Shown here piece by piece: positions 1 to 8,576 of a stretch of DNA of 64,000 bases. The notes under the pieces were generated by a model. It was not told the origin of the DNA, searched no databases, and saw only the letters and a list, made by a program, of their open reading frames with translations. Made by a program: the position numbers and the translations under genes. Each line of letters opens with the position of its first letter. The first letter of the stretch is position 1. Source of the stretch: Flavitalea plasmicola (lineage in GTDB: Bacteria > Bacteroidota > Bacteroidia > Chitinophagales > Chitinophagaceae); contig NZ_JAUOTO010000002.1 of assembly GCF_030546645.1 (NCBI RefSeq), forward strand, positions 124,001 through 188,000, written 5' to 3'.

Positions 1-365
1 GCAATGGAGAACCCCCATTCGCCATAGGTCGTCATATCCGGATCGAAGGTTTTATCCAATGGCTTATCCGGCAGAATGATCCGATACCCGCCATATCCGG
101 GCAACTGATAGATGGCCAGCAATTTTGCATAAATTCCGCTGACAGGATCGCCGACATGAATGGTCGCTGCATCCGGTGCGCCGGAAGGCCATTGGGTGAT
201 GTCGTCGGGAAGGGGGAACTCGAAAAGGACCGCCGCGGGCGAGCTGCCGATGCGGATGCCCCATTTACTCCCGCTGGTAATGGTCTCCACGGACGGGAGG
301 TTTTTGCTTTTTATGCATGAGAATAGTAATAGCGCTGGAAAGGCCAGTAAGAAGATACGCTTCAA
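1..365 (-). CDS. Putative lipoprotein, N-terminal part (gene runs off the window)
   Basis: Reading the minus strand from a TTG at 363-365 gives an open frame of about 121 codons to the window edge. The start is basic (MKRIF), followed by a hydrophobic stretch and a lipobox ending FSC at about residue 17, so the protein is probably exported and lipidated. No ATG lies upstream in frame before a TAG at 390-392, which is why the TTG is chosen. The mature part is unrecognised; it contains SGSKWGIRIG and a GEWGF segment. It lies downstream of rlmB on the same strand with a 24-nt gap, so the two may be co-transcribed. Confidence 0.55.
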   Translation of the reverse strand, partial: MKRIFLLAFPALLLFSCIKSKNLPSVETITSGSKWGIRIGSSPAAVLFEFPLPDDITQWPSGAPDAATIHVGDPVSGIYAKLLAIYQLPGYGGYRIILPDKPLDKTFDPDMTTYGEWGFSI

Positions 366-389
366 ATAATGTTCCGTTAAGAGTCTTTC

Positions 390-1127
390 CTAACCCAACC
401 GGTGCTTCAGCGCTTCATATAAGATGATCCCCGCGGCAACGGATACGTTGAGTGAATCGAAATCACCTGCCATCGGGATGGAGAAATGTTCATCAGCCGC
501 CTTGCGTATATAGGATTGTACGCCCTTGTCCTCACTGCCCATCACGATGCAACAGGGTTCGGTGAATGACAATTCGAACACCTTTTTCTTTGCATTCATT
601 TCACTGGTGAATACTTTGATCCCATTGAGGTGCAGGCTATCCACGGCTTTGAGCAGGCTGTTGACACGACAGATGTTGATACGTTCCAGGGCGCCCGCAG
701 AGGATTTCATCGCCTCTTCGTTGAGGGCGCCGACGCCTTTGTCGGGGATGATCAGCGCCTGGGCGCCGCAGCAGAGGGCGGAGCGGGCGATGGCGCCGAT
801 GTTACGGACATCCGTAACGCCGTCCAGCATGACGAATAAAGGGGTCTGCCCCATGGACACCACATGATCGATCACTTCCTGCAGATCGAGGTATTGGACC
901 AACCCGGCAAAGGCCAGGACTCCCTGGTGATTGGCCCGGGTGAGGGAATTCAGCTTTTCGGGCGGCACCATCTGGATGGGAATAGCGTGCGCTTTCGCCA
1001 GCTGGCGGATCTCGCCGATGGACTCGCCACTGGTGTTGCGGCCAAAAAGGATCTTATCGACGGCCCTCCCTGCGCGGATGGCCTCAATGAGAGGCTGCCG
1101 GCCGATGATGAGGGATGATTGCTTCAT
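390..1127 (-). CDS. rlmB: 23S rRNA (guanosine-2'-O)-methyltransferase, TrmH/SpoU family
   Basis: A 245-aa SpoU-class enzyme that 2'-O-methylates a guanosine of 23S rRNA (Gm2251 in E. coli) using SAM. The N-terminal substrate-binding domain starts IIGRQPLIEAI. The knotted SPOUT domain shows the three family motifs: LDGVTDVRNIGAIARSA (about residues 101-117), IVMGSEDKGV, and IPMAGDFDSLNVSVAAG near the C-terminus. Length is normal. The start lies 44 nt inside the end of the upstream NUDIX gene on the same strand, so the two are probably translated from one message. Other TrmH-family substrates cannot be excluded from sequence, but the arrangement fits RlmB best. Confidence 0.88.
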   Translation of the reverse strand: MKQSSLIIGRQPLIEAIRAGRAVDKILFGRNTSGESIGEIRQLAKAHAIPIQMVPPEKLNSLTRANHQGVLAFAGLVQYLDLQEVIDHVVSMGQTPLFVMLDGVTDVRNIGAIARSALCCGAQALIIPDKGVGALNEEAMKSSAGALERINICRVNSLLKAVDSLHLNGIKVFTSEMNAKKKVFELSFTEPCCIVMGSEDKGVQSYIRKAADEHFSIPMAGDFDSLNVSVAAGIILYEALKHRLG

Positions 1128-1668
1128 GCAGCATTATTTTTACTTTCAGGATGGCCGCCACGGACATGGAGTCCGTGATGATGCCTTGTTCCACCATGCG
1201 ATAGGCTTCCGCAAAAGGCAATTTACGGACGACCAATTGTTCCGTCTCTTCAGGCTCCGGCTCGCGTTGCTCCAATTGCCGGGCAAGGTACAGAATCGCT
1301 TTTTCGTCGCTGACGGAATTGGAGAGATGCATTTCCATGATGGGCGTCCATTCTTTGGCCACCAGCCCCGTCTCTTCCAGCAGCTCCCTCTGGGCGGATG
1401 CCACCGGAGGGACCGCGGGGTCGCCTCCCCCTTCGGGAATCTCCCAGCTGTATTGGTCCAGGGGGAAGCGGTACTGGCCTACCAGCCAGGTGTTGAGGTC
1501 TTCGTCCAGGGGCAGGACACCGATGGCGATGTTCTTAAAATGGACCTTACCGTAGATGCCTTTTCCCCCTCCCGGGTTGATGACATCGTATTCCGTCAGT
1601 CCGATCCATTGATTGTCGTAGACGGGACGTTCGGAAAGAATGGTCCATGGATTGTGCGATTCGTTCAT
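1084..1668 (-). CDS. NUDIX hydrolase, ADP-ribose pyrophosphatase-like
   Basis: A 194-aa NUDIX protein, likely hydrolysing ADP-ribose or a related nucleoside diphosphate sugar to AMP plus a phosphate ester. The catalytic core RELLEETGL is intact at about residues 93-101, preceded by WEIPEGGGDP. The conserved Glu expected eight residues before the Arg of this core is Val here. The REUxEExGU magnesium-binding core is kept, so activity is still likely. It follows metK on the same strand after a terminator and overlaps the start of rlmB by 44 nt. Confidence 0.8.
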   Translation of the reverse strand: MNESHNPWTILSERPVYDNQWIGLTEYDVINPGGGKGIYGKVHFKNIAIGVLPLDEDLNTWLVGQYRFPLDQYSWEIPEGGGDPAVPPVASAQRELLEETGLVAKEWTPIMEMHLSNSVSDEKAILYLARQLEQREPEPEETEQLVVRKLPFAEAYRMVEQGIITDSMSVAAILKVKIMLHEAIIPHHRPAASH

Positions 1669-1681
1669 ATTTAAATGAAAA

Positions 1682-1705
1682 ACCTCCCTTACGGGAGGTC
1701 TTTTT
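1682..1705 (-). terminator. Rho-independent terminator after metK
   Basis: A perfect 7-bp stem (ACCTCCC at 1682-1688, GGGAGGT at 1693-1699) with a 4-nt loop. On the minus strand the stem is followed by TTTTC; on the plus strand by CTTTTT. It sits between the metK stop codon (1704) and the NUDIX start (1668), so it most likely ends the metK message. Confidence 0.75.
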
Positions 1706-2957
1706 ATTTAAGACCGAAAGCTTTTTTTACTTTCGGAACATAGTCCAGTTTTTCCCAGGTGAACAGCTCCACCTTTTTCTTCAGCTCCTTGCCGTCGGGA
1801 GAGGTGAAGGTCTTTTCCACCGTCTCGGATTTACGGCCCATATGACCATAAGCCGCAGTTTCGCTGTAGATGGGGTTGCGCAGCTTCAGGCGGGTTTCGA
1901 TGAAGTAAGGCCGCATATCGAACAGCTCCATTACTTTCCTGGCGATCTGGCCGTCTGTCAGCTGGACCTTGGCAGTGCCGTAGGTATTTACGTTGATGCT
2001 GGTAGGCTGTGCTACGCCGATGGCATAGGACACCTGTACCAGGATCTCGTCGGCTACGCCGGCGGCTACCAGGTTCTTGGCAATGTGACGGGTGGCATAT
2101 GCAGCTGAACGGTCGACCTTGGAAGGATCTTTTCCGCTGAAAGCACCGCCGCCATGTGCGCCCTTGCCACCGTAGGTATCCACGATGATCTTACGGCCAG
2201 TGAGACCGGTGTCCCCGTGGGGACCGCCGATGACGAATTTGCCGGTGGGGTTGATATGATATTTGATCTGGTCGTTGAAAAGCTTTGCGTATTTCTTATA
2301 TTTTGCCTTTACGCGGGGGATCAGGATCTCGATGATGTCCTTTTTGATCTTCGCCTGCATTTTGGATTCCGTGTCGAAATCATCGTGCTGTGTGGAAACC
2401 ACGATGGCGTCGATGCGTACGGGCTTGTTGTTGTCGTCATATTCCAGGGTCACCTGGCTTTTCGCGTCCGGGCGAAGATATTTGATAGCCTTGTTCTCCC
2501 TTCTCAGGACAGCCAGCTCCAGGAGGATCTTATGAGCCAGGTCCAGCGCCAGGGGCATATAGTCCTCTGTCTCGTTGCTGGCATAGCCAAACATCATTCC
2601 CTGGTCGCCTGCTCCCTGCTCTTCCTTCTTCTTCCTGTCAACACCCTGGTTGATATCGGAAGATTGCTCGTGAATAGCGGAGAAGATGCCGCAGGAGTTG
2701 GCTTCGAACATGTATTCGCTCTTGGTGTAGCCGATCTTACGGATCACACCGCGGGCAATTTCCTGTACATCCAGGTAGGCCTTAGACTTTACTTCACCGG
2801 CAAGTACCACCTGGCCTGTGGTTACCAGGGTCTCGCAGGCTACTTTTGACTGGGGGTCAAAAGCCAGGAAATTATCAATCAGCGCATCGGATATCTGGTC
2901 GGCCACTTTATCGGGATGGCCTTCAGAAACGCTCTCGGAAGTAAATAAATAAGGCAT
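1704..2957 (-). CDS. metK: S-adenosylmethionine synthase
   Basis: A 417-aa methionine adenosyltransferase that makes SAM from methionine and ATP in the cytoplasm; the gene next in the direction of transcription but one (rlmB) encodes a SAM user. Landmarks: [18 protein letters not shown] at the N-terminus (ATP and metal binding), the [12 protein letters not shown] motif (about residues 116-127), and [20 protein letters not shown] followed by [20 protein letters not shown], the P-loop and lysine motif. Length is normal to slightly long. It is probably transcribed alone, from a -7 box about 50 nt upstream to the hairpin terminator directly after its stop codon. Confidence 0.97.
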   Translation of the reverse strand: MPYLFTSESVSEGHPDKVADQISDALIDNFLAFDPQSKVACETLVTTGQVVLAGEVKSKAYLDVQEIARGVIRKIGYTKSEYMFEANSCGIFSAIHEQSSDINQGVDRKKKEEQGAGDQGMMFGYASNETEDYMPLALDLAHKILLELAVLRRENKAIKYLRPDAKSQVTLEYDDNNKPVRIDAIVVSTQHDDFDTESKMQAKIKKDIIEILIPRVKAKYKKYAKLFNDQIKYHINPTGKFVIGGPHGDTGLTGRKIIVDTYGGKGAHGGGAFSGKDPSKVDRSAAYATRHIAKNLVAAGVADEILVQVSYAIGVAQPTSINVNTYGTAKVQLTDGQIARKVMELFDMRPYFIETRLKLRNPIYSETAAYGHMGRKSETVEKTFTSPDGKELKKKVELFTWEKLDYVPKVKKAFGLK

Positions 2958-3007
2958 GGTGCGTTTAAAAGATTTAAAATAGTATTAATGGGTTTCTCTT
3001 ACGAGCG

Positions 3008-3015
3008 CAAAGATA
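3008..3015 (-). promoter_or_regulatory. Candidate -7 promoter box for metK
   Basis: TATCTTTG on the minus strand matches the Bacteroidota TAnnTTTG consensus exactly and lies 50 nt upstream of the metK ATG. The -33 region is weak (TTC rather than TTG). The leader is too short for a riboswitch, and I see no SAM aptamer. Confidence 0.55.
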
Positions 3016-3074
3016 ATAATTGCGTTCTAAGCAGAATCGTTAATTTCTGCCTATTTATTATATGGCCGGCTAAG

Positions 3075-3887
3075 TTATTTGCTTAGGTCCGTATAGAGCT
3101 GCAAATAATCGCTCAGATCGGATTCGGCGTTGAAGGACAGGACCTTCTTACCCCTGATCTTACCAAACTCCTCGACGAGCTTCTTATCAACCTTCTCAGC
3201 TCCGAAGGTTATAGCGTCGGCATAGGTGGCGCCTCCCCGGAAAAGACCGGTGTTGTTGCCTTCCTTATAAGGCTCCAGGTCCTTTTCCTTGATGTTGGCG
3301 TGTATATTGGCGATTTTGAGGAAATCATTGCCCAATTTCTCCTTGAAAGTGTTCTGCCCGATGGTGAAAACGCATTTGCTATGGGCAAAAACGGGCTCTT
3401 TCTTATAAACTGTCTTAAGATACAAAGGGATCAGGCCCGTCATCCAGCCGCTGCAATGAATGACGTCAGGGGGCCATCCGAACTTTTTCACGGTCTCCAG
3501 GGCGCCTTTGCAATAGAAGACGGTGCGCAGACCGTTGTCGTCGAACCACTTCTCCTCCTCGTCGTGAAAGATGAACTTCCGCTTGAAAAGGTCCTCATTA
3601 TCCAGGAAATACACCTGCAACCGGGCATTGGGCAGGCTGGCCACCTTGATCTGTAAAGGAAAATCGTCATTATCCACCGCTACATTGATCCCGGACAAGC
3701 GTACTACCTCATGAAGACGGTGCCTGCGCTCGTTGACCACCCCAAAGCGCGGCATAATGCAACGCACTTCAAACCCACTTTCATTTGATTTAATTGCCAG
3801 CTTGTTCACGATCTCTGCAAATTCTGTCAGCTCTAAATAAGGCGACATTTCGTTGGCAATAAATAAAATTCGCTTTTTTTGTAGCAT
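3075..3887 (-). CDS. Glycogen/starch synthase-like protein, N-terminal (GT5) domain only
   Basis: A 270-aa protein resembling the N-terminal Rossmann domain of GT5 glycogen synthases: a start of ILFIANEMSPY, then CIMPRFG, and DVIHCSGWMTGLIPLYLK matching the family's DVVHAHDWHTGL-type region. Full GT5 enzymes are about 480 aa with a second GT-B domain. Here that domain is absent, and the KxGGL ADP-glucose motif after the first strand is replaced by LELTEFAE. It is therefore unlikely to work alone as a glycogen synthase. It is divergent from panC, which is the arrangement I associate with this protein in Bacteroidota. Confidence 0.7.
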   Translation of the reverse strand: MLQKKRILFIANEMSPYLELTEFAEIVNKLAIKSNESGFEVRCIMPRFGVVNERRHRLHEVVRLSGINVAVDNDDFPLQIKVASLPNARLQVYFLDNEDLFKRKFIFHDEEEKWFDDNGLRTVFYCKGALETVKKFGWPPDVIHCSGWMTGLIPLYLKTVYKKEPVFAHSKCVFTIGQNTFKEKLGNDFLKIANIHANIKEKDLEPYKEGNNTGLFRGGATYADAITFGAEKVDKKLVEEFGKIRGKKVLSFNAESDLSDYLQLYTDLSK

Positions 3888-3952
3888 TATTTGAATTGAT
3901 TAATGAGACGAACCTTAACCAATTGATCACATAAGGCGACCAATTTGGTTTG

Positions 3953-3960
3953 CAAAATTA
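3953..3960 (-). promoter_or_regulatory. Candidate -7 box for the glycogen-synthase-like gene
   Basis: TAATTTTG on the minus strand fits TAnnTTTG, 65 nt upstream of the ATG at 3887. No clear TTG lies at the -33 position, so this is a weak call. Confidence 0.35.
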
Positions 3961-4019
3961 AGCATTTTTATTGTAAAATCGTTGCTGTGGCCCATCCCCG
4001 CGGCATTAAAAGCTGACAA

Positions 4020-4892
4020 ATGATCTTATTAAAGAAAGTGGAGGATCTCTCCCGATGGCTTGGAAAACAACGGCTGGCGGGTGAATCCATTGGTTTCGTA
4101 CCTACGATGGGCGCCTTGCATGAAGGACATATATCACTTATTGATATATCTAAAAAAACCGCCGGGTTCACGGTTTGCAGCATTTTTGTAAATCCAACCC
4201 AGTTCAATGATCCTAAGGACTTTCAAAAATATCCTATCACGATTGAGAAGGATATTCAGATGCTGGAAAAAGCGGGTACGGATGTCCTTTTCCTCCCTGA
4301 AGTGAATGAGATCTATCCCCAGGGGATAAGCGGATTGGAAAAATATGACCTCGGAAGGCTGGAATCACTACTGGAGGGCGCTTTTCGTCCGGGGCATTTC
4401 CAGGGGGTTTGCCAGGTGATGCGGCGGCTCCTGGAAGCCGTAAGGGCGGACCACCTGTTCATGGGGCAGAAAGATTACCAGCAATGTATGGTGGTTCGGA
4501 GGCTGCTGGAGATCATCGGGCTCCCTACCCTGTTACATCCCTGCCCCATTGTACGGGAGGCGGATGGTCTGGCTATGAGCAGTCGTAATTTGCGATTGTC
4601 TGACGAGCAGCGGAAAAAGTCCGTTGCGATCTACCAGGCGCTGGCCCGGATGAAGGAAGGCTGGGGAGAAGGGATCTGGGACGAAGGCGTGGCGGACATC
4701 AGCGGGAAAATCGAGGAGCTTACCTGGGAAGCGTTGTCTTTTCTGGAGGCCCATGATCTCAGGGTGGACTATGTGGCCATTGCCGATCCTGTCACGCTGG
4801 AGCCATTGGCCCCCGGCCAACGCGACGCCATCGCGCTGGTGGCAGCATTCATGGGTGAGGTCCGGCTGATCGACAATATGTCTTTGTCGTAA
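4020..4892 (+). CDS. panC: Pantoate--beta-alanine ligase (pantothenate synthetase)
   Basis: A 290-aa enzyme joining pantoate and beta-alanine with ATP to give pantothenate, the coenzyme A precursor. It shows the HIGH-type motif in PTMGALHEGHISLI (about residues 28-41), FVNPTQF, the GQKDYQQ lysine motif and AMSSRN (KMSKS-like). Length is typical. panD, which makes the beta-alanine substrate, follows 130 nt downstream on the same strand, so the two serve one pathway. It is divergent from the glycogen-synthase-like gene. Confidence 0.95.
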   Translation: MILLKKVEDLSRWLGKQRLAGESIGFVPTMGALHEGHISLIDISKKTAGFTVCSIFVNPTQFNDPKDFQKYPITIEKDIQMLEKAGTDVLFLPEVNEIYPQGISGLEKYDLGRLESLLEGAFRPGHFQGVCQVMRRLLEAVRADHLFMGQKDYQQCMVVRRLLEIIGLPTLLHPCPIVREADGLAMSSRNLRLSDEQRKKSVAIYQALARMKEGWGEGIWDEGVADISGKIEELTWEALSFLEAHDLRVDYVAIADPVTLEPLAPGQRDAIALVAAFMGEVRLIDNMSLS

Positions 4893-5022
4893 TGTCCGGA
4901 ATACGGATTTTTCAAAAATTTAATCCGTCGGCCGGAAAAATCTAATATCTGACCTTCGGACAACGAACCTCCGGCTCGTTTTGTGAACTTTACATACGGC
5001 GGAAGTGTTATCTTGCCAAATT

Positions 5023-5367
5023 ATGAACATAGAAATCCTCAAATCAAAAGTACACCGGGCCGTCATTACGGAGGCGAACCTGAACTACGTCGGCAGTCTT
5101 ACACTGGATGAAGACCTGATGGACGCCGCCAACATGATCGAGAACGAGAAAGTGCAGATCGTCAATGTCAACAACGGCAGTCGCATCGAAACCTATCTCA
5201 TCAAGGGCAAAAGAGGCTCGGGCACCTGCTGTCTCAATGGACCGGCTGCAAGGCAGGGTGCGGTGGGCGACATTGTCATCGTCATCTCTTATGCACATAT
5301 GGACTTCGAAGAAGCCAAGCGTTTCACTCCGCGGATAGTATTTCCAAAAGAAGGAAATAAGCTGTAA
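5023..5367 (+). CDS. panD: Aspartate 1-decarboxylase
   Basis: A 114-aa pyruvoyl enzyme precursor that decarboxylates aspartate to beta-alanine for panC. The self-cleavage site is Gly24-Ser25 (in [13 protein letters not shown]), where Ser25 becomes the pyruvoyl group; this fixes the ATG at 5023 rather than the upstream GTG at 5005. Also visible are the NGSRIETY and [14 protein letters not shown] motifs. It ends 11 nt before the next gene, so it is likely co-transcribed with the membrane protein and nucleotidyltransferase downstream. Confidence 0.95.
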   Translation: MNIEILKSKVHRAVITEANLNYVGSLTLDEDLMDAANMIENEKVQIVNVNNGSRIETYLIKGKRGSGTCCLNGPAARQGAVGDIVIVISYAHMDFEEAKRFTPRIVFPKEGNKL

Positions 5368-5378
5368 TTTGGCATTGT

Positions 5379-6416
5379 ATGAAGAAGAAACTCCTGGCGA
5401 TACTTCAATATCTTTTCTTCGCTGCGTTGGCAGCGTTTTTTGTGTGGCTGAGCCTGAAGGATATGAATGCTGAGAATTGGGCAAAATTGAAGGATGCGCT
5501 CCATCGGGCAAACTACTGGTTGCTGGTGCCTGTTCTTCTTCTCCTGCTGGCGAGCCATTACCTGCGGGCCCTTCGCTGGCGGCAGCTGATGGAGCCATTG
5601 GGCTATAAGCCATCCAGGATCAATGTTTTTTTGGGGGTCATGATCGGCTATTTTGTCAACCTGGGCGCCCCGCGCGTGGGAGAAGTGGTGAAATGCACTG
5701 TCCTGGCCCGTTATGAAAAGATACCGGCCGACAAGCTGGTGGGAACGATCGTAGCGGAGCGTGCTTTCGATGTCATCTGTCTGCTGGCGGTGTTCAGCCT
5801 GACACTTGTCTTCCAGTTCGACGTCATCCATTCCCTCACCGCCGATAAGTTCAACGTCCTTTTCCACAATGCAAGCGGACAGGTGTCCTATATCAAGATC
5901 CTGGCCCTGGTGGCCGGCCTGCTGATCCTGTTTTTTATCACGCGCTTTTTCCTGCGCCGGTTTGCCCATGTCAACCTCGTGCAGAAGGTCAAGGCAATTG
6001 CGGTCAATATCTGGCATGGCCTCACCAGCGTAAAGGACCTGAAGAATAAGCCATTGTTCTTCGTATATACGGTGGGGATCTGGACCCTCTACCTGCTCAG
6101 CACCTGGTTTGGATTTTTCGCCATCAGCGAGACCAGGCATCTGACCCTCGTGGACGCCCTGAGCGTGCTGGCCATGGGCAGTGTGGGGATGATCGTATCT
6201 CCGGGCGGTATCGGAGCCTATGCATTATTGGTGGAAAAGACCGTCGCCTTCTATGGTGTGGCGGGCAATCCATACGGGGAAGCACTGGGCTGGCTCCTTT
6301 GGTTCGGGCAATTGCTGAGCTTTATCCTGTTCGGCGTAGCCAGCTTTATCCTCCTGCCCAGAGTAAACAGAAGAAAAAATGAAGCAACCACAAATTATTC
6401 AACAGAAAATATTTGA
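5379..6416 (+). CDS. Flippase-like membrane protein (UPF0104 / lysylphosphatidylglycerol synthase TM region family)
   Basis: A 345-aa integral membrane protein with about eight hydrophobic segments. It carries the family features LRALRWRQLMEPLG after the second helix, YFVNLGAPRVGEVVKC, and a late SPGGIGAYALLVE motif. Members (YbhN/AglD-like) are thought to move or handle lipid-linked intermediates; no substrate can be read from the sequence. Its last 38 nt overlap the start of the nucleotidyltransferase gene, which suggests translational coupling and hints at a role in envelope glycan or lipid assembly. That link is inference. Confidence 0.75.
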   Translation: MKKKLLAILQYLFFAALAAFFVWLSLKDMNAENWAKLKDALHRANYWLLVPVLLLLLASHYLRALRWRQLMEPLGYKPSRINVFLGVMIGYFVNLGAPRVGEVVKCTVLARYEKIPADKLVGTIVAERAFDVICLLAVFSLTLVFQFDVIHSLTADKFNVLFHNASGQVSYIKILALVAGLLILFFITRFFLRRFAHVNLVQKVKAIAVNIWHGLTSVKDLKNKPLFFVYTVGIWTLYLLSTWFGFFAISETRHLTLVDALSVLAMGSVGMIVSPGGIGAYALLVEKTVAFYGVAGNPYGEALGWLLWFGQLLSFILFGVASFILLPRVNRRKNEATTNYSTENI

Positions 6417-6870
6417 CCTGCCGGGGCTGCTCCACCAGTTGCGACGCTGGAGGCTTCTTGGCAAGACCATCTCTTTCACCAACGGATGCTTTGACATCCT
6501 CCACAAGGGACATATCGCGTCTTTGTCCGATGCGGCCAGGGAAGCCGACTTCCTCGTAGTAGGCGTCAATTCGGATGCCTCGACCCGGCGGCTGAAGGGC
6601 GATGGCCGTCCTGTGAATGACCAGGATGCCAGGGCGACCCTGCTGGCTTCGTTGCTGATGGTGGATGCCGTGATCATTTTTGACGAGGACACGCCATTTG
6701 AGCTCATCAGCGCTGTGCAGCCGGATGTGCTGGTGAAGGGGGGTGATTACACGGTTGACCAGATAGTAGGTGCGAAGGAAGTGATCGCTGCCGGCGGGCG
6801 TGTAGTGATCAATCCGATCGTAGAAGGTTTTTCTACGACGGGGATTATTGGGAAGATTTGCAAATTATAG
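6379..6870 (+). CDS. rfaE2: Nucleotidyltransferase, RfaE2/HldE C-terminal type (heptose-1-phosphate adenylyltransferase-like)
   Basis: A 163-aa cytidylyltransferase-fold enzyme with the HxGH motif in TNGCFDILHKGHIASL, the GVNSDASTRRLKG loop, RPVNDQDARATLLASL and the late VKGGDYTVDQIVGA motif. These match D-glycero-beta-D-manno-heptose-1-phosphate adenylyltransferase, the stand-alone version of the HldE C-terminal half. The kinase and other heptose genes are not in the window, so the exact sugar is inferred from family. It overlaps the membrane protein gene by 38 nt. Confidence 0.8.
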   Translation: MKQPQIIQQKIFDLPGLLHQLRRWRLLGKTISFTNGCFDILHKGHIASLSDAAREADFLVVGVNSDASTRRLKGDGRPVNDQDARATLLASLLMVDAVIIFDEDTPFELISAVQPDVLVKGGDYTVDQIVGAKEVIAAGGRVVINPIVEGFSTTGIIGKICKL

Positions 6871-6933
6871 ATATTGTTTCTTTATGTGCTTGATGACTGC
6901 AGCTAGGCGCCTTTAGTTGCAGGGTTACTATAA

Positions 6934-6974
6934 TGCATTTCCCGACAGCTATGTGCCTTCCGTCGCTGTACATT
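6934..6974 (+). repeat. Partial third copy of the head of the 275-bp repeat
   Basis: About 41 nt matching the first 41 nt of the core repeat at 6986 with two visible differences, 52 nt upstream of it. Its middle, CGACAGC ... GTCGCTG, contains short inverted arms (ACAGC/GCTGT). Only the head is present here. Confidence 0.75.
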
Positions 6975-6985
6975 GGGTACTTCAA

Positions 6986-7260
6986 TGCAATTCCCGACAG
7001 CTATGTGCCTTCCGTCGCTGTAAATTCGGCACCACTGGACTTTTATTCATCCATCAACAGGAAGTGCTATTGGGCTGTGGTGCCTGAATGCCCTAACCCG
7101 AATTTAAGGCTCCTACAGGCCATAGCTGGTCGGATGCCCGTGGATGGGGCGAGGGGGGATTTGATAAATGAGGCGAGTTTGAAGGGATTAAGGCTGGGGC
7201 TTGCAATTCAGGGGTGTGAGGTCGACCCTGCCGTGGAGTCCGCCTTACCTTTCCTACGGT
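6986..7260 (+). repeat. 275-bp core repeat, copy 1 of a 419-bp tandem duplication
   Basis: This core starts TGCAATTCCCGACAGC and ends CTTTCCTACGGT. It recurs exactly 419 bp downstream with a single difference seen by eye (T at 7165, C at 7584). A frame is open through it on the plus strand, but the product (IPDSYVPSVAVN ...) matches no family I know, and the frame ends differ between copies. The 140-bp flank that follows is also related to the flank of copy 2 at the same 419-bp offset, but much more diverged. I treat the 6871-7856 gap as non-coding. Confidence 0.9.
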
Positions 7261-7404
7261 TGAGATTTGTGAAAATGTTTGATAAAAGTTATCGTTGAAA
7301 AAAAAACTTCCATTGATCGGAGATGGAAAGTACAGCGGCGGAACGGTTAGGGCCGCCGAAAGTGCGGAGGAGAAACAAACCTCAGGCGCTGTAAGTTTTC
7401 ATTT

Positions 7405-7679
7405 TGCAATTCCCGACAGCTATGTGCCTTCCGTCGCTGTAAATTCGGCACCACTGGACTTTTATTCATCCATCAACAGGAAGTGCTATTGGGCTGTGGT
7501 GCCTGAATGCCCTAACCCGAATTTAAGGCTCCTACAGGCCATAGCTGGTCGGATGCCCGTGGATGGGGCGAGGGGGGATTTGACAAATGAGGCGAGTTTG
7601 AAGGGATTAAGGCTGGGGCTTGCAATTCAGGGGTGTGAGGTCGACCCTGCCGTGGAGTCCGCCTTACCTTTCCTACGGT
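7405..7679 (+). repeat. 275-bp core repeat, copy 2
   Basis: Second copy of the core, one mismatch from copy 1. Its flank (7680-7823) holds recognisable pieces of the copy 1 flank at the same spacing: ATCGTTGA at 7710 against 7291, and ATCGGAGAT at 7735 against 7316, then a shared 24-nt run starting GAAAGTACAGCGG. After it come further short repeats of GGTCGCCG followed by an AAAG/GCGGA motif up to about 7830. I see no terminal inverted repeats or transposase. Confidence 0.9.
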
Positions 7680-7856
7680 AGGGATATATGTTGGAGCCCG
7701 GCTATAGCCATCGTTGATTGTAGTAATGTTTTTTATCGGAGATTGAAAGTACAGCGGCGGAACGGTTAGGGTCGCCGGCAAAGCGGAAGAGAGGTCGCCG
7801 AAAGTGCGGAGAAGGGGTCGCCGACCAAACGGGAAAGAAACGAATATAGTGGCGGT

Positions 7857-8498
7857 CTAGCCGTGATACATGCGTTCCACTTCCATGACGATGTTTTCGA
7901 TGGTCTGGTCATCGCCTTTCGGGTCATAGGGCTGCTTGAGGTTGCTGCCGAAGAAGAAGGCCACTGTCTGGTAGAACCTGGCCGTAAACCCACCCTTATA
8001 TTCCTTGATAAGATTGTAGCAGTTGTTGCCGGTCTGCCGGTTGATCAGCTTCATCAGCACCTTTCCCTGGTATACAGAGAGTTTTTCCAGGGGATCTGAA
8101 AATTCCTTTTTCAATTCCTTCTCCCGGGATTCCAGGTAGGCTTTCCTGTCCCCGGGCTTGTCCAGCAGCGCCAGCCTGGCGTTCATCTCGTTGATGATCA
8201 TTCCTGCCCGGCGTGCATAGGGATAGGTGACATAGACGGCATTGCGCAACCGCGTCCATTCTTCCCATTTTTTCCGGGAAGCCGCCGTCATCCTGGCCGT
8301 CACCCATGTCATTTCCTGGGTACGGGCGGCGATGAGCTCCCCATTATATATTTTGGCAGGCACCATGATAGTGTCGTAAGGGCCCAGCTCCGGGCGGGGA
8401 ATATTGCTTGTATCCGCTTGTGCAGACGCGCCTAGCGCCGCCATCAGGAGTACGAGGACAGTCAGAGATGGCAGATATTTCCGGTTGCGATGGGCCAT
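7857..8498 (-). CDS. DUF4294-type secreted protein
   Basis: A 213-aa protein with a signal peptide (basic start MAHRNRKY, hydrophobic core, ASAQA cleavage region near residue 28). The mature part, rich in Arg, Lys and Tyr (YPYARRAGMIINEMNARL, then NRQTGNNCYNLIKEYKGGF and a C-terminal IENIVMEVERMYHG), looks like the DUF4294 family of Bacteroidota. Function unknown; probably periplasmic. It stands between the duplicated repeat region and the ccm genes, about 80 nt after the ccmF-like stop, so it could share their transcript. Confidence 0.65.
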   Translation of the reverse strand: MAHRNRKYLPSLTVLVLLMAALGASAQADTSNIPRPELGPYDTIMVPAKIYNGELIAARTQEMTWVTARMTAASRKKWEEWTRLRNAVYVTYPYARRAGMIINEMNARLALLDKPGDRKAYLESREKELKKEFSDPLEKLSVYQGKVLMKLINRQTGNNCYNLIKEYKGGFTARFYQTVAFFFGSNLKQPYDPKGDDQTIENIVMEVERMYHG

Positions 8499-8576
8499 GA
8501 GCGTCTTAAAATTAGTAAAAAGAGGTCATAGTTGATACCCTTTAAGAGCCTATTGTAACCCTGTGGAAATGTTAAA

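Noticed and set aside
2958-3074. A SAM riboswitch before metK
   Set aside because: The leader is only about 45 nt from the likely transcription start and shows no aptamer-like structure.
5289-6140. A 283-codon minus-strand frame
   Set aside because: Antisense to panD and the flippase-like gene; composition is rich in Gln/His as expected of a shadow frame.
6986-7679. The 275-bp repeats as an insertion sequence
   Set aside because: No transposase, no terminal inverted repeats and no obvious target duplication.
6933-7681. Two open frames of 121 and 128 codons over the duplicated region
   Set aside because: They exist because the 275-bp core happens to be open in one frame; ends differ between copies, there is no recognisable domain, and a minus-strand frame is also open.
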